A stretch of 40,439 bases of DNA from an uncultured Collinsella sp. (lineage in GTDB: Bacteria > Actinomycetota > Coriobacteriia > Coriobacteriales > Coriobacteriaceae), in the NCBI GenBank assembly GCA_900548365.1, contig URKM01000013.1, positions 1 to 40,439 on the forward strand, given 5' to 3'. The translations under genes were made by a program, and so were the position numbers. Positions 15,701 through 23,183 of the stretch are shown one piece after another (the stretch's first letter is position 1; every line of letters starts with the position of its first letter). Below the pieces are notes generated by a model, which saw nothing but the letters and a program-made list of their open reading frames with translations, was not told the origin of the DNA and did no database searches.

Positions 15701-17780
15701 GAACGCCAAGCGATTCACGGGGTCTGCCGGCGGCTTCGCCGGCGCGGTGATGAACGGCTCGGTGAAGGACTGCGCCGTCGTGGATCTTTCGAGCGTCTCG
15801 GGCGTGAACTATTGCGGCGGCTTCGTGGGCCATCTGGGCAAGGCGGGCACCGTGGACGTCGACAACGCGGGCGTCAACGACCTGCTGGGCGCCACCGCAG
15901 GCGTGCTCGACGTTTGGGGCGCCCATGTGGAGCGCTCGCGCGTCTCCGGCATTCCCGACGGGTACACCGTGACCGCAACGCATCAGGGCGAGGACTACGG
16001 TGCCGGTACGGACACATCGCGCGGCCGCGAGGTGGCCGGCGGCTTCGTGGGCTATGCCGACCTGGCGCGCGTGCTCGATTGCGACGCCGGTAACCTGAAG
16101 CTTGTGAACAGCGGAGAGATCTCGGGCGGTTTTGCCGGCGAGGCGCGTCGCGCGCATCTCGTCGAGGCCCAGGTGAGCTCAGGTTTGGTCGATCTCGTCC
16201 TGCTTATCGTGAACACGCTGCTTCAGCTGCTCTACGTGCCCGGGCTCGAGAAGCTCGGTGTGATCAACATCGGCAAGTGGTTCGGTATCGACAAGATCTT
16301 CGACCTGAAGGTCCTGGCCGATGGCGACGCGCTGTTCGTGAACCTCTTCGGCTTGAAGGTCGGCGTCTCGCTGTCCAAGAAGAGTCCCGAAAACCAGCAG
16401 GAGACCGATGTCGCCATCATCACTATCGGAGACTCCACCGTGAAGCTTCCCTGCACCAAGGCGGGCGTCACCGATAAGGATTTCGCTCGTTCCAACCTTA
16501 CGCTGCAGCTCATCAAGGGCAATCGCGCCCGCGTCCAGGACTGCTCGGTCACGGGCGTGCCAACCGGCTACGATGTCTTCGGCGGCAGCGCTTCGCAGGA
16601 GGCCGATGGCGTGAAGGACCTGAAGACCGGCTATGCCGGCGGCTTTGCAGGCCTGAACGACGAGGGCGTGCTGTACAACAACGATATGTACTACGCGGAC
16701 GTGGTGCGCGGTACGGCCAAGAAAGTCGACCCGTTCTCGAATACCCAGCTGGTGAGCGCGTGGAACTTCAACAATATGAAGGATATCGTCGGCCCCGACG
16801 ACGACCAGCACTTCAATAACTACCGCATCTACCGCAGCCATGTGGACGGACCGACGAACGCCGTGACGAAGGACGGCGTGGGCGGCCAGAGCGTGTTCGC
16901 CCAAAGCGCGCTCGACGCCAAGACGGGGCTTGATTGCTACGAGGTCGACTTCTTCGAGTTGGTGAACTGCTATGACCGCGACGTCGCAACCAGCGGGGCC
17001 GCGGGCGATGACGACACCAAGTGGGTGGGCGTCAAGGATGCCTTCCGTCTGGGTGCGGCGGGTACCGGTTTCAGGGAGCCGCTGGGTGTATACGAGTCGT
17101 CGTCAAAGGCGGTTCTCATGCTTGATGCCGCGCAGACGGGCAACGGAGGCGCGCTCACACCCGAGCCGGGCGAGGGTCAGGACCCCTGTGCCATGACGGT
17201 GGACGTGACCATCCAGAAGGTGTGGAACGACCGCGGCGACGCGGAGCGTCTGCGTCCGCAGGCCATTCGCGTGAAGCTCGTTGGCTCCTACACCGAGGGG
17301 GACCATAAGGTGGTTCCAAACGAGCTGATCTTGCAGGATGCCAACGGGGTCCAGACGGGCAGGATGCCCAATCCGCAGGACATCGTTTTGAGCGCGAAGG
17401 ACAGCGCGTCGGAGTGGTCCGATACCTGGCGCCGCGTGGTGGCGGGCCTGCCCGTTGCCTTCCGCGATACGGCGGGCGTTCATCACTACACCTACGATGC
17501 AGCCGAGGTCGAGGTTCAGGCTGCGGACGGCTCGTGGCGGAAGCTCTCGGATATCGGCTATACCGTGTCGTACGACGTGGATGGCCCGGAGCGCGTGATC
17601 ACCATCACCAACACGCATCGGCCGATGCTGCCCGATACCGGTGGGGTGGGAACGTGGCTCATCGTGGCGGCGGGCGCCATGCTGCTCGCATGGGCGGCTT
17701 ATGAGCGCCTGCGGGCGGCGAAAGGATCGTCCTTTGGGTCTTGTGGTTCTAAATGGCTCTTCGGGAGCCGTGAAGAATAG
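9705..17780 (+). CDS. giant LPDTG-anchored surface protein with about 30 GLUG-like repeats and a Cna-B domain (probable pilus tip adhesin)
   Basis: A 2691-residue cell-wall protein. A signal peptide covers residues 1-29, with cleavage likely after VDA. Residues 30-200 are Ala/Asp/Glu-rich and look disordered. From about 280 to 2340 the chain carries about 30 copies of a Gly-Gly-aromatic-(Ala/Val/Ile)-Gly motif (AGGFAG, AGGYVG and similar), each followed by a short strand pattern, as in GLUG repeats and beta-solenoids. Between many repeats lie hydrophobic Leu-rich stretches (for example residues 414-458). A Cna B-type domain occupies about 2497-2640. The sorting signal is LPDTG at 2642-2646, followed by a membrane helix. 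The tail after the helix is about 25 residues long and ends SREE, which is unusual, since sorting tails are normally short and basic. It is the first gene of a pilin-sortase operon, so a tip adhesin role is likely (inference). The ligand is unknown. Confidence 0.88.
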   Translation: MKNRLFNKLIIFTLIASMGLGSFPASVDAWQLSCKLDALRQLSVASAIADDHVYQREISANGAVAVDDPMGDSAANDQTNGGTAALDASERAQMEARPARAVTTLGESRSVQSVHETHSDTADIVPAGTDDAEGAGDIPGAAVIQEADGAHGEIVVADRAVVDALGGRDFAGQVVKEIGGRKYILIGNEQQLRAIGSNEKVHTAVYQAVLRGVHWEVDKDENGDPIMLYGGDADLLASQNGTKDYALGKIDKDQGTLRGRCGVNQATGEIDPNMDIEDSGASYAVDANYIIFRDIDLAGVAWEPLMFSGTMLGATAREPQIAKSLWAGFDMSGEGVPIVSAAPRPVISNVEVVQTGELSIAKQSGVGFFGTISSNHHDDDIFGVYPDRATVRNIILNGVTVNNGFTGVHVDESLVSALVGLLGNLIGGLLDLLLGPILALLGVPNVGKLVSNLLDIRKAAPDSLATGSFAGRAVGDVEIADCEVRSASVTSINNYTGGFIGYVQGETIYGAISGLVNGLVKLLSGILNVVPGLGLGDVITLLLDGNIIDAKALVPIDYINPVLDGCAVRDFTQGETIGATDKDYAGGFAGSLTGGIVQGCTVSSANPYSVRGRLYAGGFAGLMRNDIMKGALKEVGIELVRVAQPQSATFGCELSADVAVEAASYAGGFAGAMANSYAVDTTMAGVMTVRATGHEEEKNNVRSIKALAGGFTGIASVGWATDLGAAEDRNGDLLAGVNGLLTGLLTGDPEARQNLLSLVGVEESQILGASMTGAYTVESANDYAGGLVGRGNGTVIAASDEAHLKDIRLWLHKTVAHQAANSPVILEGLRSVRAEKSCAGGIAGELGTASVGGIINNTVGVGGFLPFNVSSTTVTGASAGLVVSAGESCAAGGIGKATGGRIGRADDAYPSAAEAPATSVVNITNVESVTAKNNAAGFAGAVGPGELASTGGLDLLGLGLLKANGLLGVGAGLEVKMDGVTVAGVPEGMAVAATGANGAGEQRDYAAAGFIASANSAEVTDGHVVNLASVSADTPHGVAGGFVGTSRTGGLAEVSDADAIEGILKDDKGLIQIDNLLNAVGYLVPNYTNVDVSFINGGFVKADIAGGFAGDFQSGELENPVDSPWAVYNVGSVRGGAYAGGFGGKVTSGALAAADGGVSILGGLGSLNIGLTGLLGVLNAYVPTIVRAGVRSDDATVEETSGAAAPDANNPGFVVEAPRMDALDSQSGSAGGFIGYGSGVQVSYCDVTQLRHTGVTEPKDLEGTDGASYFNMKKSSYAVCAARHAGGYIGKMDIGSAASVGDGLNVLGENIKLTDIAGALSVVVSTIEHSDVYGGTGGFAVLSSETSLPAGDLGDGSADPGSSKNPVGSAGGFAGEVKGGHIQDSNSYNFSYIVGQVKAGGYAGGIAPGDVASVLAGNTSILQGLIGTNGTLASLLQDFVPTVRNSKTTCVPCGGAVRAQAPSDKLALRGMAGGYVGQNEGGHIWGSNNAPWKKENDGSNHYRGEMRDAAAERIRSVYGAEFAGGFTGLLEPADTAKGGNLSLLFGLVEVNNLLGALEVAYPTQEHTEVTGPLRGMDFNSWNEWAKHVGSQGGYGPQIGGEAEQTFPSQQEFDKFIASYIYGTNVVAGRGEATSEANATRGGIAGGYVGLMHGGVVTHGQATDTKLVRALRAAGGFAGSMETADTAALGSVDLLNLINLNLDNLLSALDVLVPVAKSSSVTGYRRGMTVRATGTDPSLEQGYAGGYVGYASGAQIWGDTTFPDANKDGDRWSAGATHAGSEATGCNVANLRRVAGGNCIGGYAGVITAAGVADVNTNNASSGLLQKLLDKIISTPQSVASVLDATVSTVRGAHVSSVDQATDAASAAWGFTVDGACGTTADRSYARAVGGFAGLAKAAVIGSKRGGTTALDTVSVDGLRGVDGGQYAGGFVGQADVTGVASVGGSTEGDHSTDLLFKLLKLGNISAIEAFRPYIYHANVDGVADGFQVRAHEGSAQGILNAKRFTGSAGGFAGAVMNGSVKDCAVVDLSSVSGVNYCGGFVGHLGKAGTVDVDNAGVNDLLGATAGVLDVWGAHVERSRVSGIPDGYTVTATHQGEDYGAGTDTSRGREVAGGFVGYADLARVLDCDAGNLKLVNSGEISGGFAGEARRAHLVEAQVSSGLVDLVLLIVNTLLQLLYVPGLEKLGVINIGKWFGIDKIFDLKVLADGDALFVNLFGLKVGVSLSKKSPENQQETDVAIITIGDSTVKLPCTKAGVTDKDFARSNLTLQLIKGNRARVQDCSVTGVPTGYDVFGGSASQEADGVKDLKTGYAGGFAGLNDEGVLYNNDMYYADVVRGTAKKVDPFSNTQLVSAWNFNNMKDIVGPDDDQHFNNYRIYRSHVDGPTNAVTKDGVGGQSVFAQSALDAKTGLDCYEVDFFELVNCYDRDVATSGAAGDDDTKWVGVKDAFRLGAAGTGFREPLGVYESSSKAVLMLDAAQTGNGGALTPEPGEGQDPCAMTVDVTIQKVWNDRGDAERLRPQAIRVKLVGSYTEGDHKVVPNELILQDANGVQTGRMPNPQDIVLSAKDSASEWSDTWRRVVAGLPVAFRDTAGVHHYTYDAAEVEVQAADGSWRKLSDIGYTVSYDVDGPERVITITNTHRPMLPDTGGVGTWLIVAAGAMLLAWAAYERLRAAKGSSFGSCGSKWLFGSREE

Positions 17781-17816
17781 TTTGTAGACATGCAACCTAA
17801 TGGGAAGGGAAGCACA

Positions 17817-19358
17817 ATGAAAAATGCAATGAAACGCATGTTTACCGCCTTCGTGGCGGTCGCGGTCGCGCTGACCGCGCTCGTTGCCGTGGCGCCGGCT
17901 CAGGCGCTCGCTGCCACGGGCTCCGGAACGCTGACGGTGAGCAGCGCCAATTCCGAATTCAACAATAAGACGGTCACCGCTTGGAAGATGTTCGATGCGG
18001 TTCCGAGCGCAAACGGCGCAAACGCCAGCTATACCCTGACCGCCGAGTGGGAGCCGTTCTTCAAGGGCATCGAGGGCATGGACGCCCTTTCGGGCGAGAA
18101 GCTTTCCCGCTCCGCCGTCGACCACATCACCAAGATGAAGGGCGACGAGGGTGCTGTGGCGGCCTTCGCTAAGAAGGCGTCCGATTGGGCGAAGCAGCAG
18201 AAGCTGGCCGCCACCAAGACCGCGGTTGCCCAGAAGAGCGGCGACAACTACGTCGCGACGTTCGAGGGTCTCGCGTTCGGCTACTACGTCGTTTCTCCGG
18301 CGGGTGGCTCGACCGCCAGCCGCGGTACCGATGCGATCCTTGCAAACGTGGTGAAGGCTCAGAACCCCATCGAGCTCAAGAGCGCCTACCCCACGGTCGA
18401 CAAGAAGGTCGAGGGCTCCAACCACGCCGACGCGCAGATCGGCGACACGCTGAACTTCAAGCTCACCTCCGCTGTTCCGAACATGGCTGAGTACACCGAG
18501 TACGCCTTTGCGTTCAAGGATACGCTGTCCAAGGGTCTGACCCTCAACAAGGGCAGCATCGTGGTCAAGATTGACGGTGCCCAGCTGGTGCTCGACACCG
18601 ACTACACCGTTGAGGTGACCGGCGGCAGCGGCCAGCCCACGAACCTCGTCATCGCCATGAAGAACTTTAAGAATCTGCACCAGAAGGATGCCGGCAAGGC
18701 CCTGACGGTCGAGTACTCCGCCAACGTGAACGAGCACGCCGTCGCCGGTATGGACGACGCGGGCAACACGGTCAAGCTCGAGTACAGCAACAACCCGTTC
18801 GATCCTTCGGGCAAGGGCGAGACCACCGAGGTCGTCACCCACGGCTACACCTTCAAGTTCGACATCGCGAAGGTCGACGGCGAGACCAAGGGTCCGCTCG
18901 CTGGCGTTAAGTTCCAGCTGAAGAAGAAGGGCGGGGACATCGTCAAGCTCGTCGTGGAGAACGCGGGCGATCTCAACAACCCCGCTGTCGTGCGTCCCGC
19001 CAAGGCGGATGAGCTCGATACCGCTTCCGATACCGTGACCACGCCCGAGAGCGGTAAGATCGCCTTCAAGGGCCTTGACGCAGGTACCTACGAGCTCGTC
19101 GAGACCGAGACCCTGGACGGGTACAACAAGCTGGACAAGCCGTATGAGGTTACAATCGAGGCGAAGTACAACCAGGACGGTACGCTTGAGTCCTGGACTG
19201 TTAACAACAACGGCCAGAACATCGTGACCATCGAGAACAACAAGGGCGCCCTGCTCCCCGGTACCGGCGGCATGGGCACCGTGCTGTTCACCCTTGCCGG
19301 CGCCGCGCTGATTGGCTACGGCGTGTACCGCAAGCGCGCAGCCCAGAACGTTGCGTAA
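17817..19358 (+). CDS. major pilin: isopeptide-forming fimbrial protein, SpaA-type, LPGTG
   Basis: A 513-residue backbone pilin with a signal peptide (residues 1-32, cleavage after ALA). The N-terminal domain ends at the pilin-like motif SAYPTVDKKVEG (residues 189-200), whose lysine is the candidate for cross-linking by the class C sortase. Two Ig-like domains follow, the last a Cna B-type (SpaA) fold with the E-box YELVETE (glutamate near 429), which is needed for intramolecular Lys-Asn/Asp bonds. The sorting signal is LPGTG at 480-484, then a membrane helix and KRAAQ tail. ATG 17817 is preferred over an in-frame ATG at 17790 because GGGAAGGGA precedes it and the signal peptide begins there. 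The upstream gene ends 36 bases before and the sortase starts 13 bases after it. Confidence 0.93.
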   Translation: MKNAMKRMFTAFVAVAVALTALVAVAPAQALAATGSGTLTVSSANSEFNNKTVTAWKMFDAVPSANGANASYTLTAEWEPFFKGIEGMDALSGEKLSRSAVDHITKMKGDEGAVAAFAKKASDWAKQQKLAATKTAVAQKSGDNYVATFEGLAFGYYVVSPAGGSTASRGTDAILANVVKAQNPIELKSAYPTVDKKVEGSNHADAQIGDTLNFKLTSAVPNMAEYTEYAFAFKDTLSKGLTLNKGSIVVKIDGAQLVLDTDYTVEVTGGSGQPTNLVIAMKNFKNLHQKDAGKALTVEYSANVNEHAVAGMDDAGNTVKLEYSNNPFDPSGKGETTEVVTHGYTFKFDIAKVDGETKGPLAGVKFQLKKKGGDIVKLVVENAGDLNNPAVVRPAKADELDTASDTVTTPESGKIAFKGLDAGTYELVETETLDGYNKLDKPYEVTIEAKYNQDGTLESWTVNNNGQNIVTIENNKGALLPGTGGMGTVLFTLAGAALIGYGVYRKRAAQNVA

Positions 19359-19371
19359 GAGCGATCGAACG

Positions 19372-20358
19372 ATGAACAAGCCCCGCGACCTCTTCTCGAC
19401 CCTTGCCATCATCGGCGGCTTGCTGCTGGTGCTGTACCCCACCATTTCCAATTTCTTCATCATGCGCAACGCATCGCGCGTGGTGGAGGGGTACGACGAG
19501 GCGGTCGAGGCGCTGAGCGACGAGGAGGCGGCCCGTCTTATGGGCGAGGCGCGCGCCTACAACGCGAAGCTCGCGGGGCTCTCGGGCATCCCGGCTGCCG
19601 CGGGCGGCTGGGATGTATCCGATCCGCAGCTTGCCGCCCAGCTGGAAGCTGAGTACGCCTCGCTGCTCAATCTCAACGGCGATGGCGTGATGGGCTACGT
19701 CACCATCCCGCGCCTCGATGAGACCATGCCCATGTACCACACCACCGAAGAGAAGGTGCTGCAGGTGGGCACGGGCCATCTCGAAACGACGTCGCTGCCC
19801 GTGGGCGGGGCGTCGACGCACGCGGCGATCTCGGGCCATCGCGGCCTGCCCTCGGCGAAGCTCTTCACCGAGCTCGACGAGATGCGGGAGGGGGATGTGT
19901 TCTACGTGCGCGTGCTCAAGGAGACGTTCGCCTACCAGGTCGATCAGATCCTTACCGTTTTGCCGCACGAGACCGAGCCGCTTGCCATCGAGGCGGGGGC
20001 CGACCAGATGACGCTCGTCACCTGCACGCCCTATGGCATCAACTCGCATCGTTTGCTGGTGCGCGCGCACGCCATCCCGTACGTTCCCTCCATGGACGAC
20101 GAGGTGGGCGCGATGGGCAGCCCCATCAACCTGTCATGGCCGCACATCGTGTTCGTGCTGGGGTTGGTGGCGCTCGCCGCGTTCTTCGCGAGCCTTCGAA
20201 GCCGGGAGCTGCGTGAGCGCGAGGCGCGATTGGAGGTTGAAGCCGGCCGGGCGTATGGCCCGCGTCCTTCGGCGACGCCCGGCGCGGCCGGCGAGCGAAC
20301 GAGGGAAATGGATGAGGAAGGGGGGCGCCCGTATGAAGGCGGTCACTTTAAAAGGTAG
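19372..20358 (+). CDS. srtC: class C sortase (pilin polymerase)
   Basis: A membrane transpeptidase that joins pilin subunits through their LPXTG threonine and a pilin lysine. The 328-residue protein has an N-terminal membrane helix (about 8-28). The sortase core holds catalytic His156 (SGHRG), Cys218 (TLVTCTPYG) and Arg227 (NSHRLLVR), the TLXTC-type and HRLLVR motifs of class C. A second membrane helix lies near 258-280 (HIVFVLGLVALAAFFASL) before a charged tail. This C-terminal anchor is also typical of class C. The start is ATG 19372, with no strong ribosome site (AAGAGCG), so coupling to the pilin gene is possible. Its last 26 bases overlap the next gene. Confidence 0.94.
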   Translation: MNKPRDLFSTLAIIGGLLLVLYPTISNFFIMRNASRVVEGYDEAVEALSDEEAARLMGEARAYNAKLAGLSGIPAAAGGWDVSDPQLAAQLEAEYASLLNLNGDGVMGYVTIPRLDETMPMYHTTEEKVLQVGTGHLETTSLPVGGASTHAAISGHRGLPSAKLFTELDEMREGDVFYVRVLKETFAYQVDQILTVLPHETEPLAIEAGADQMTLVTCTPYGINSHRLLVRAHAIPYVPSMDDEVGAMGSPINLSWPHIVFVLGLVALAAFFASLRSRELREREARLEVEAGRAYGPRPSATPGAAGERTREMDEEGGRPYEGGHFKR

Positions 20359-21037
20359 GACGCTTGCATGCGCCATCATGGTGGCGCTGTGCGCGCTTCT
20401 TGCTGCACCGGGCATCGCGCCCGCTGCCCCCTTGGGATCCATCTCGTTGGTCTGCATGCACGAGCGCGACGGGATGCCCGCCCCTGTGGCGCGCGACCGG
20501 TACGCCGTCGTGGCGGTTGCCGCGGCATCGGTTGAAAACGGCGGTGTCAGGTATGCGACGCTCCCTGCTTTCGAGGAGGTGTCCTGCGATTGGTCCGCCC
20601 TGGATGCCGAGGGGCTGCGCGAGCGCTCGAAGGCGGCGCACGAGGTATTTCTGCGCGACGGCATCGAGCCCGTCGCGGCCATCGTGACGGACGATGCCGG
20701 CCGGGCCCGTGCGGCGGAGCTGGCGGCGGGCATCTATCTGGTGGTTCGTATCGAGACCGCTCCCCAGAACGAGGACGTGTTGGTCGATCCGGTTTTGGTG
20801 GGCGTGCCCGCCACGGTCGACGGGAAGCTCGAATACGATGTCATCGCGTACCCCAAGTTCGAGGACGCGCCGGGTCTGGAGCCCGACAGGCCGGGCGGTT
20901 TGATACCCGGGTTCGACCTGCCGACGACGGGCGATATGCAGCTTGTACTGGTTGGCGTGCTGCTATTGCTGGGAACGGCGACCCTGTGGTCGTCGCGCCG
21001 CGTAGCGGAAGGCTCGTCTGATTCGAGTGCATCATAG
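20333..21037 (+). CDS. small LPTTG-anchored pilin subunit (probable base or minor pilin)
   Basis: A 234-residue secreted protein. The signal peptide covers about residues 1-33 (LACAIMVALCALLAAPGIAPA). The body has one SpaA-like module whose strand LAAGIYLVVRIE resembles the E-box region (GIYLV), and a YPKF motif (about residues 181-184), the usual pilin lysine motif. The sorting signal is LPTTG near 202-206, followed by a membrane helix and SRRVAEG tail. GGAAGGGGGG at 20316-20325 favours ATG 20333, although an in-frame ATG at 20312 exists. It overlaps srtC and is the last gene before the terminator. Such small subunits often anchor the pilus to the wall. Confidence 0.8.
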   Translation: MKAVTLKGRTLACAIMVALCALLAAPGIAPAAPLGSISLVCMHERDGMPAPVARDRYAVVAVAAASVENGGVRYATLPAFEEVSCDWSALDAEGLRERSKAAHEVFLRDGIEPVAAIVTDDAGRARAAELAAGIYLVVRIETAPQNEDVLVDPVLVGVPATVDGKLEYDVIAYPKFEDAPGLEPDRPGGLIPGFDLPTTGDMQLVLVGVLLLLGTATLWSSRRVAEGSSDSSAS

Positions 21038-21089
21038 CATGGCGCTCTCGGGGCTCTCGATCGGCGCGGGACGCAATGGGATATTATGG

Positions 21090-21127
21090 ATGGGCGCTCG
21101 GGAAACCGGGCGCCCATTGTTATTTTT
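21090..21127 (+). terminator. terminator of the pilus operon
   Basis: A perfectly ordered 12-bp stem (21090-21101 with 21106-21117, one T-G pair) with a GAAA tetraloop is followed by TTGTTATTTTT. It marks the end of the four-gene operon. Confidence 0.9.
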
Positions 21128-21184
21128 CGGCGTAGGGTGGCTCGATGCCGCGCGGCGACAAGGCGAAGAGAAGGGGCCATGCAG

Positions 21185-23026
21185 ATGAGGACTGATTGCG
21201 ACTTGGCGCGCGAACTCGAGCGCATCGACGGGCGCGGATATCCCGCGTACAAAGATGTGCGGGGCGGCTACGACTTCGGCGATTTCCAGCTGCATATCGA
21301 GCACGTCCAGGGCGACCCGTTCGCCGCACCGTCGCGCATGCGGGCGCAGGTGCCGGCCGATGTGCTCAAGATCCCCGAGGGGCTGTGGGATGCACGGCAT
21401 CGACGCACCGCTCTGGAGGACCTCTTGCTGCGCCGCTTCGCGCGGGCGCTCGCTTCGTTCAGCATGCGCGCCGGCGGCTCGGGGAAGAGCGGCGTGCTCG
21501 CCACGGCGTCACCCGGGCCCGAGGTGCTATCCCGCTCCGCGTGCGAGGTGCGGGACGGCGAGGTGACCCTGCGCTTCGAAGCCGGCCTGCCGGCGCGCGG
21601 ACGCACGGTGGACGGCCGCGCGGCCGCGCGCATGCTGCTGGACTTCGTGCCCGCGTGCATCGACCGAACGCTGTTCGCCGATGACGGGCTGCTCGGGCAG
21701 GCGTGGGCCGCGGTCGAGCTCGCCGACGACCAGCGCGCCGCGCGCGAGCAGATGGAGAAGTTCGGCTTGGTGGGTTTCGTGGCGAACGGATCGGTGCTGC
21801 CGCGCGAGAGCGGCGTGTCGAAGCGGCCGATGGCCGACGCGTTGGCGTTCGAGTCGCCGGAGGAGCAGCGCGTGGTGCTGAACCTGCCGCATCGAGGAGA
21901 CGTGGCGGGCATGGGCATCAAGCGCGGCGTAACGCTTATCGTGGGCGGCGGCTACCACGGCAAGTCCACGCTGCTGCAGGCGCTGCAGGACGGCGTGTAC
22001 GACCATGTTGCCGGAGACGGCCGCGAGCTCGTGCTCACCGACCCCTCGGCGGTGAAGCTGCGCGCCGAGGACGGTCGTGCGGTTAACGGCGTGGACATCT
22101 CCTTGTTCATCCGCGACCTGCCCGGCGGTCGCGATACCTCCCGTTTCTCAACGGTGGATGCCAGCGGCTCGACCTCCCAGGCGGCATCGACCGTCGAGGC
22201 GCTCGAGGCCGGCGCCCGAACCCTGCTGATCGATGAGGATACGAGCGCTACGAACTTTATGGTGCGCGACGCGCTCATGGAGGCCGTGGTGGCGCGCGAG
22301 TTCGAGCCCATCACGCCCTTTGCCGAGCGCGTCCGCGACCTGTGGGAGCAGGCGGGCGTGAGCTGCGTGATCGTGGCGGGAAGCTCGGGCGCGTATTTCT
22401 CCGTTGCCGATTGCGTTTTGCAGCTCGATCGGTACCGGGTGGTCGATATCACCTCGCATGCGCGCGCGGTGTGCGCGCGTCTGGACGCGCCGGCGACGCC
22501 GCGGGCGGCGGCGTTCGAGCTTCCGGCGGCCGGCCACGCGCTCGGGACGGCGTTTGGCAGCGCATCGGGCTCCGGGGCGCGCGGAGCGTGCCGCGGAGCC
22601 GCGGGTGAAGGCAGTCGAGGCGGTGCCGGATATGGCCGCGGGCGCGGCGGACGGGCAGCGGGCCCCGATGGCGGATTCGGAGGTTCCGGACCTCGGGGCC
22701 GCGGCGTGGCGGGCGAGCGCATCAAGGTGCGCGCAAGCGGATGCGATTCCTTGCAGGTGGGGGACGGGATGGCCGATGTCCGCCTGGTCGAGCAGCTCGT
22801 CGATCCCGCCCAGACGCGCGCCATCGCCCAGCTCGTGCGCGTGGGCCTGCAGCATGGCGCGTTGGCGCCCGGAGTCCCGGTCGCCCACGCGGCGCGCGAG
22901 CTCGGGGCGCTGTTGGAGCGCGAGGGATTCGCGCCGCTGGCCGAGCATGGCGACGCCCCCTGCGACCTTGCGCGCCCGCGCCTGCAGGAGCTCGCGGCCG
23001 TTCTGAACCGCTGGCGGCGCTGCTAG
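21185..23026 (+). CDS. ABC-class P-loop ATPase (ABC_ATPase, PF09818/DUF2791 type)
   Basis: A 613-residue soluble ATPase of unknown function, found widely in Coriobacteria and Firmicutes. It is not a transporter subunit: it has a long N-terminal domain (DLARELERIDGRGYPAYKDVRG...) and no membrane segment. Walker A is GGGYHGKST (about residues 254-262), the signature-like stretch SGSTSQAAS follows, and Walker B is TLLIDEDTS (346-354). The C-terminal end (LARPRLQELAAVLNR) matches the family. A Gly/Arg-rich stretch of about 60 residues at 22560-22710 is odd and may come from two compensating frameshifts (see findings). ATG 21185 lies 9 bases after GAGAAGGGG, and an ATG at 21179 is also possible. 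No function is assigned. Confidence 0.82.
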   Translation: MRTDCDLARELERIDGRGYPAYKDVRGGYDFGDFQLHIEHVQGDPFAAPSRMRAQVPADVLKIPEGLWDARHRRTALEDLLLRRFARALASFSMRAGGSGKSGVLATASPGPEVLSRSACEVRDGEVTLRFEAGLPARGRTVDGRAAARMLLDFVPACIDRTLFADDGLLGQAWAAVELADDQRAAREQMEKFGLVGFVANGSVLPRESGVSKRPMADALAFESPEEQRVVLNLPHRGDVAGMGIKRGVTLIVGGGYHGKSTLLQALQDGVYDHVAGDGRELVLTDPSAVKLRAEDGRAVNGVDISLFIRDLPGGRDTSRFSTVDASGSTSQAASTVEALEAGARTLLIDEDTSATNFMVRDALMEAVVAREFEPITPFAERVRDLWEQAGVSCVIVAGSSGAYFSVADCVLQLDRYRVVDITSHARAVCARLDAPATPRAAAFELPAAGHALGTAFGSASGSGARGACRGAAGEGSRGGAGYGRGRGGRAAGPDGGFGGSGPRGRGVAGERIKVRASGCDSLQVGDGMADVRLVEQLVDPAQTRAIAQLVRVGLQHGALAPGVPVAHAARELGALLEREGFAPLAEHGDAPCDLARPRLQELAAVLNRWRRC

Positions 23027-23183
23027 CGCTCCGAGCGGCCGCGCACCGAGGGAATCCCGGGCCGCCGCCCGCCCCTCGCCGCATCGCCCGCATGCGGTGC
23101 GCATGTTGTGATGGTTGGGCGTGCGGCGAGGGGTTTGGGTACACTGGATTGCGCTCAACGCATGCAACCGATTGAGAGGGACC

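Noticed and set aside
13731..16157. Very long open frame on the minus strand opposite the giant adhesin
   Set aside because: It follows from GC-rich third codon positions and the repeat periodicity. It has Ala/Arg/His-rich composition, no ribosome site and no recognisable domain.
10000..16700. CRISPR-like regular spacing of GGCGG-rich units
   Set aside because: The units encode the protein repeat motif, are not identical at DNA level and lie in one open reading frame.
17103..19469. Long minus-strand open frame opposite the pilin
   Set aside because: Shadow of the pilin and the adhesin end; no conserved sequence.
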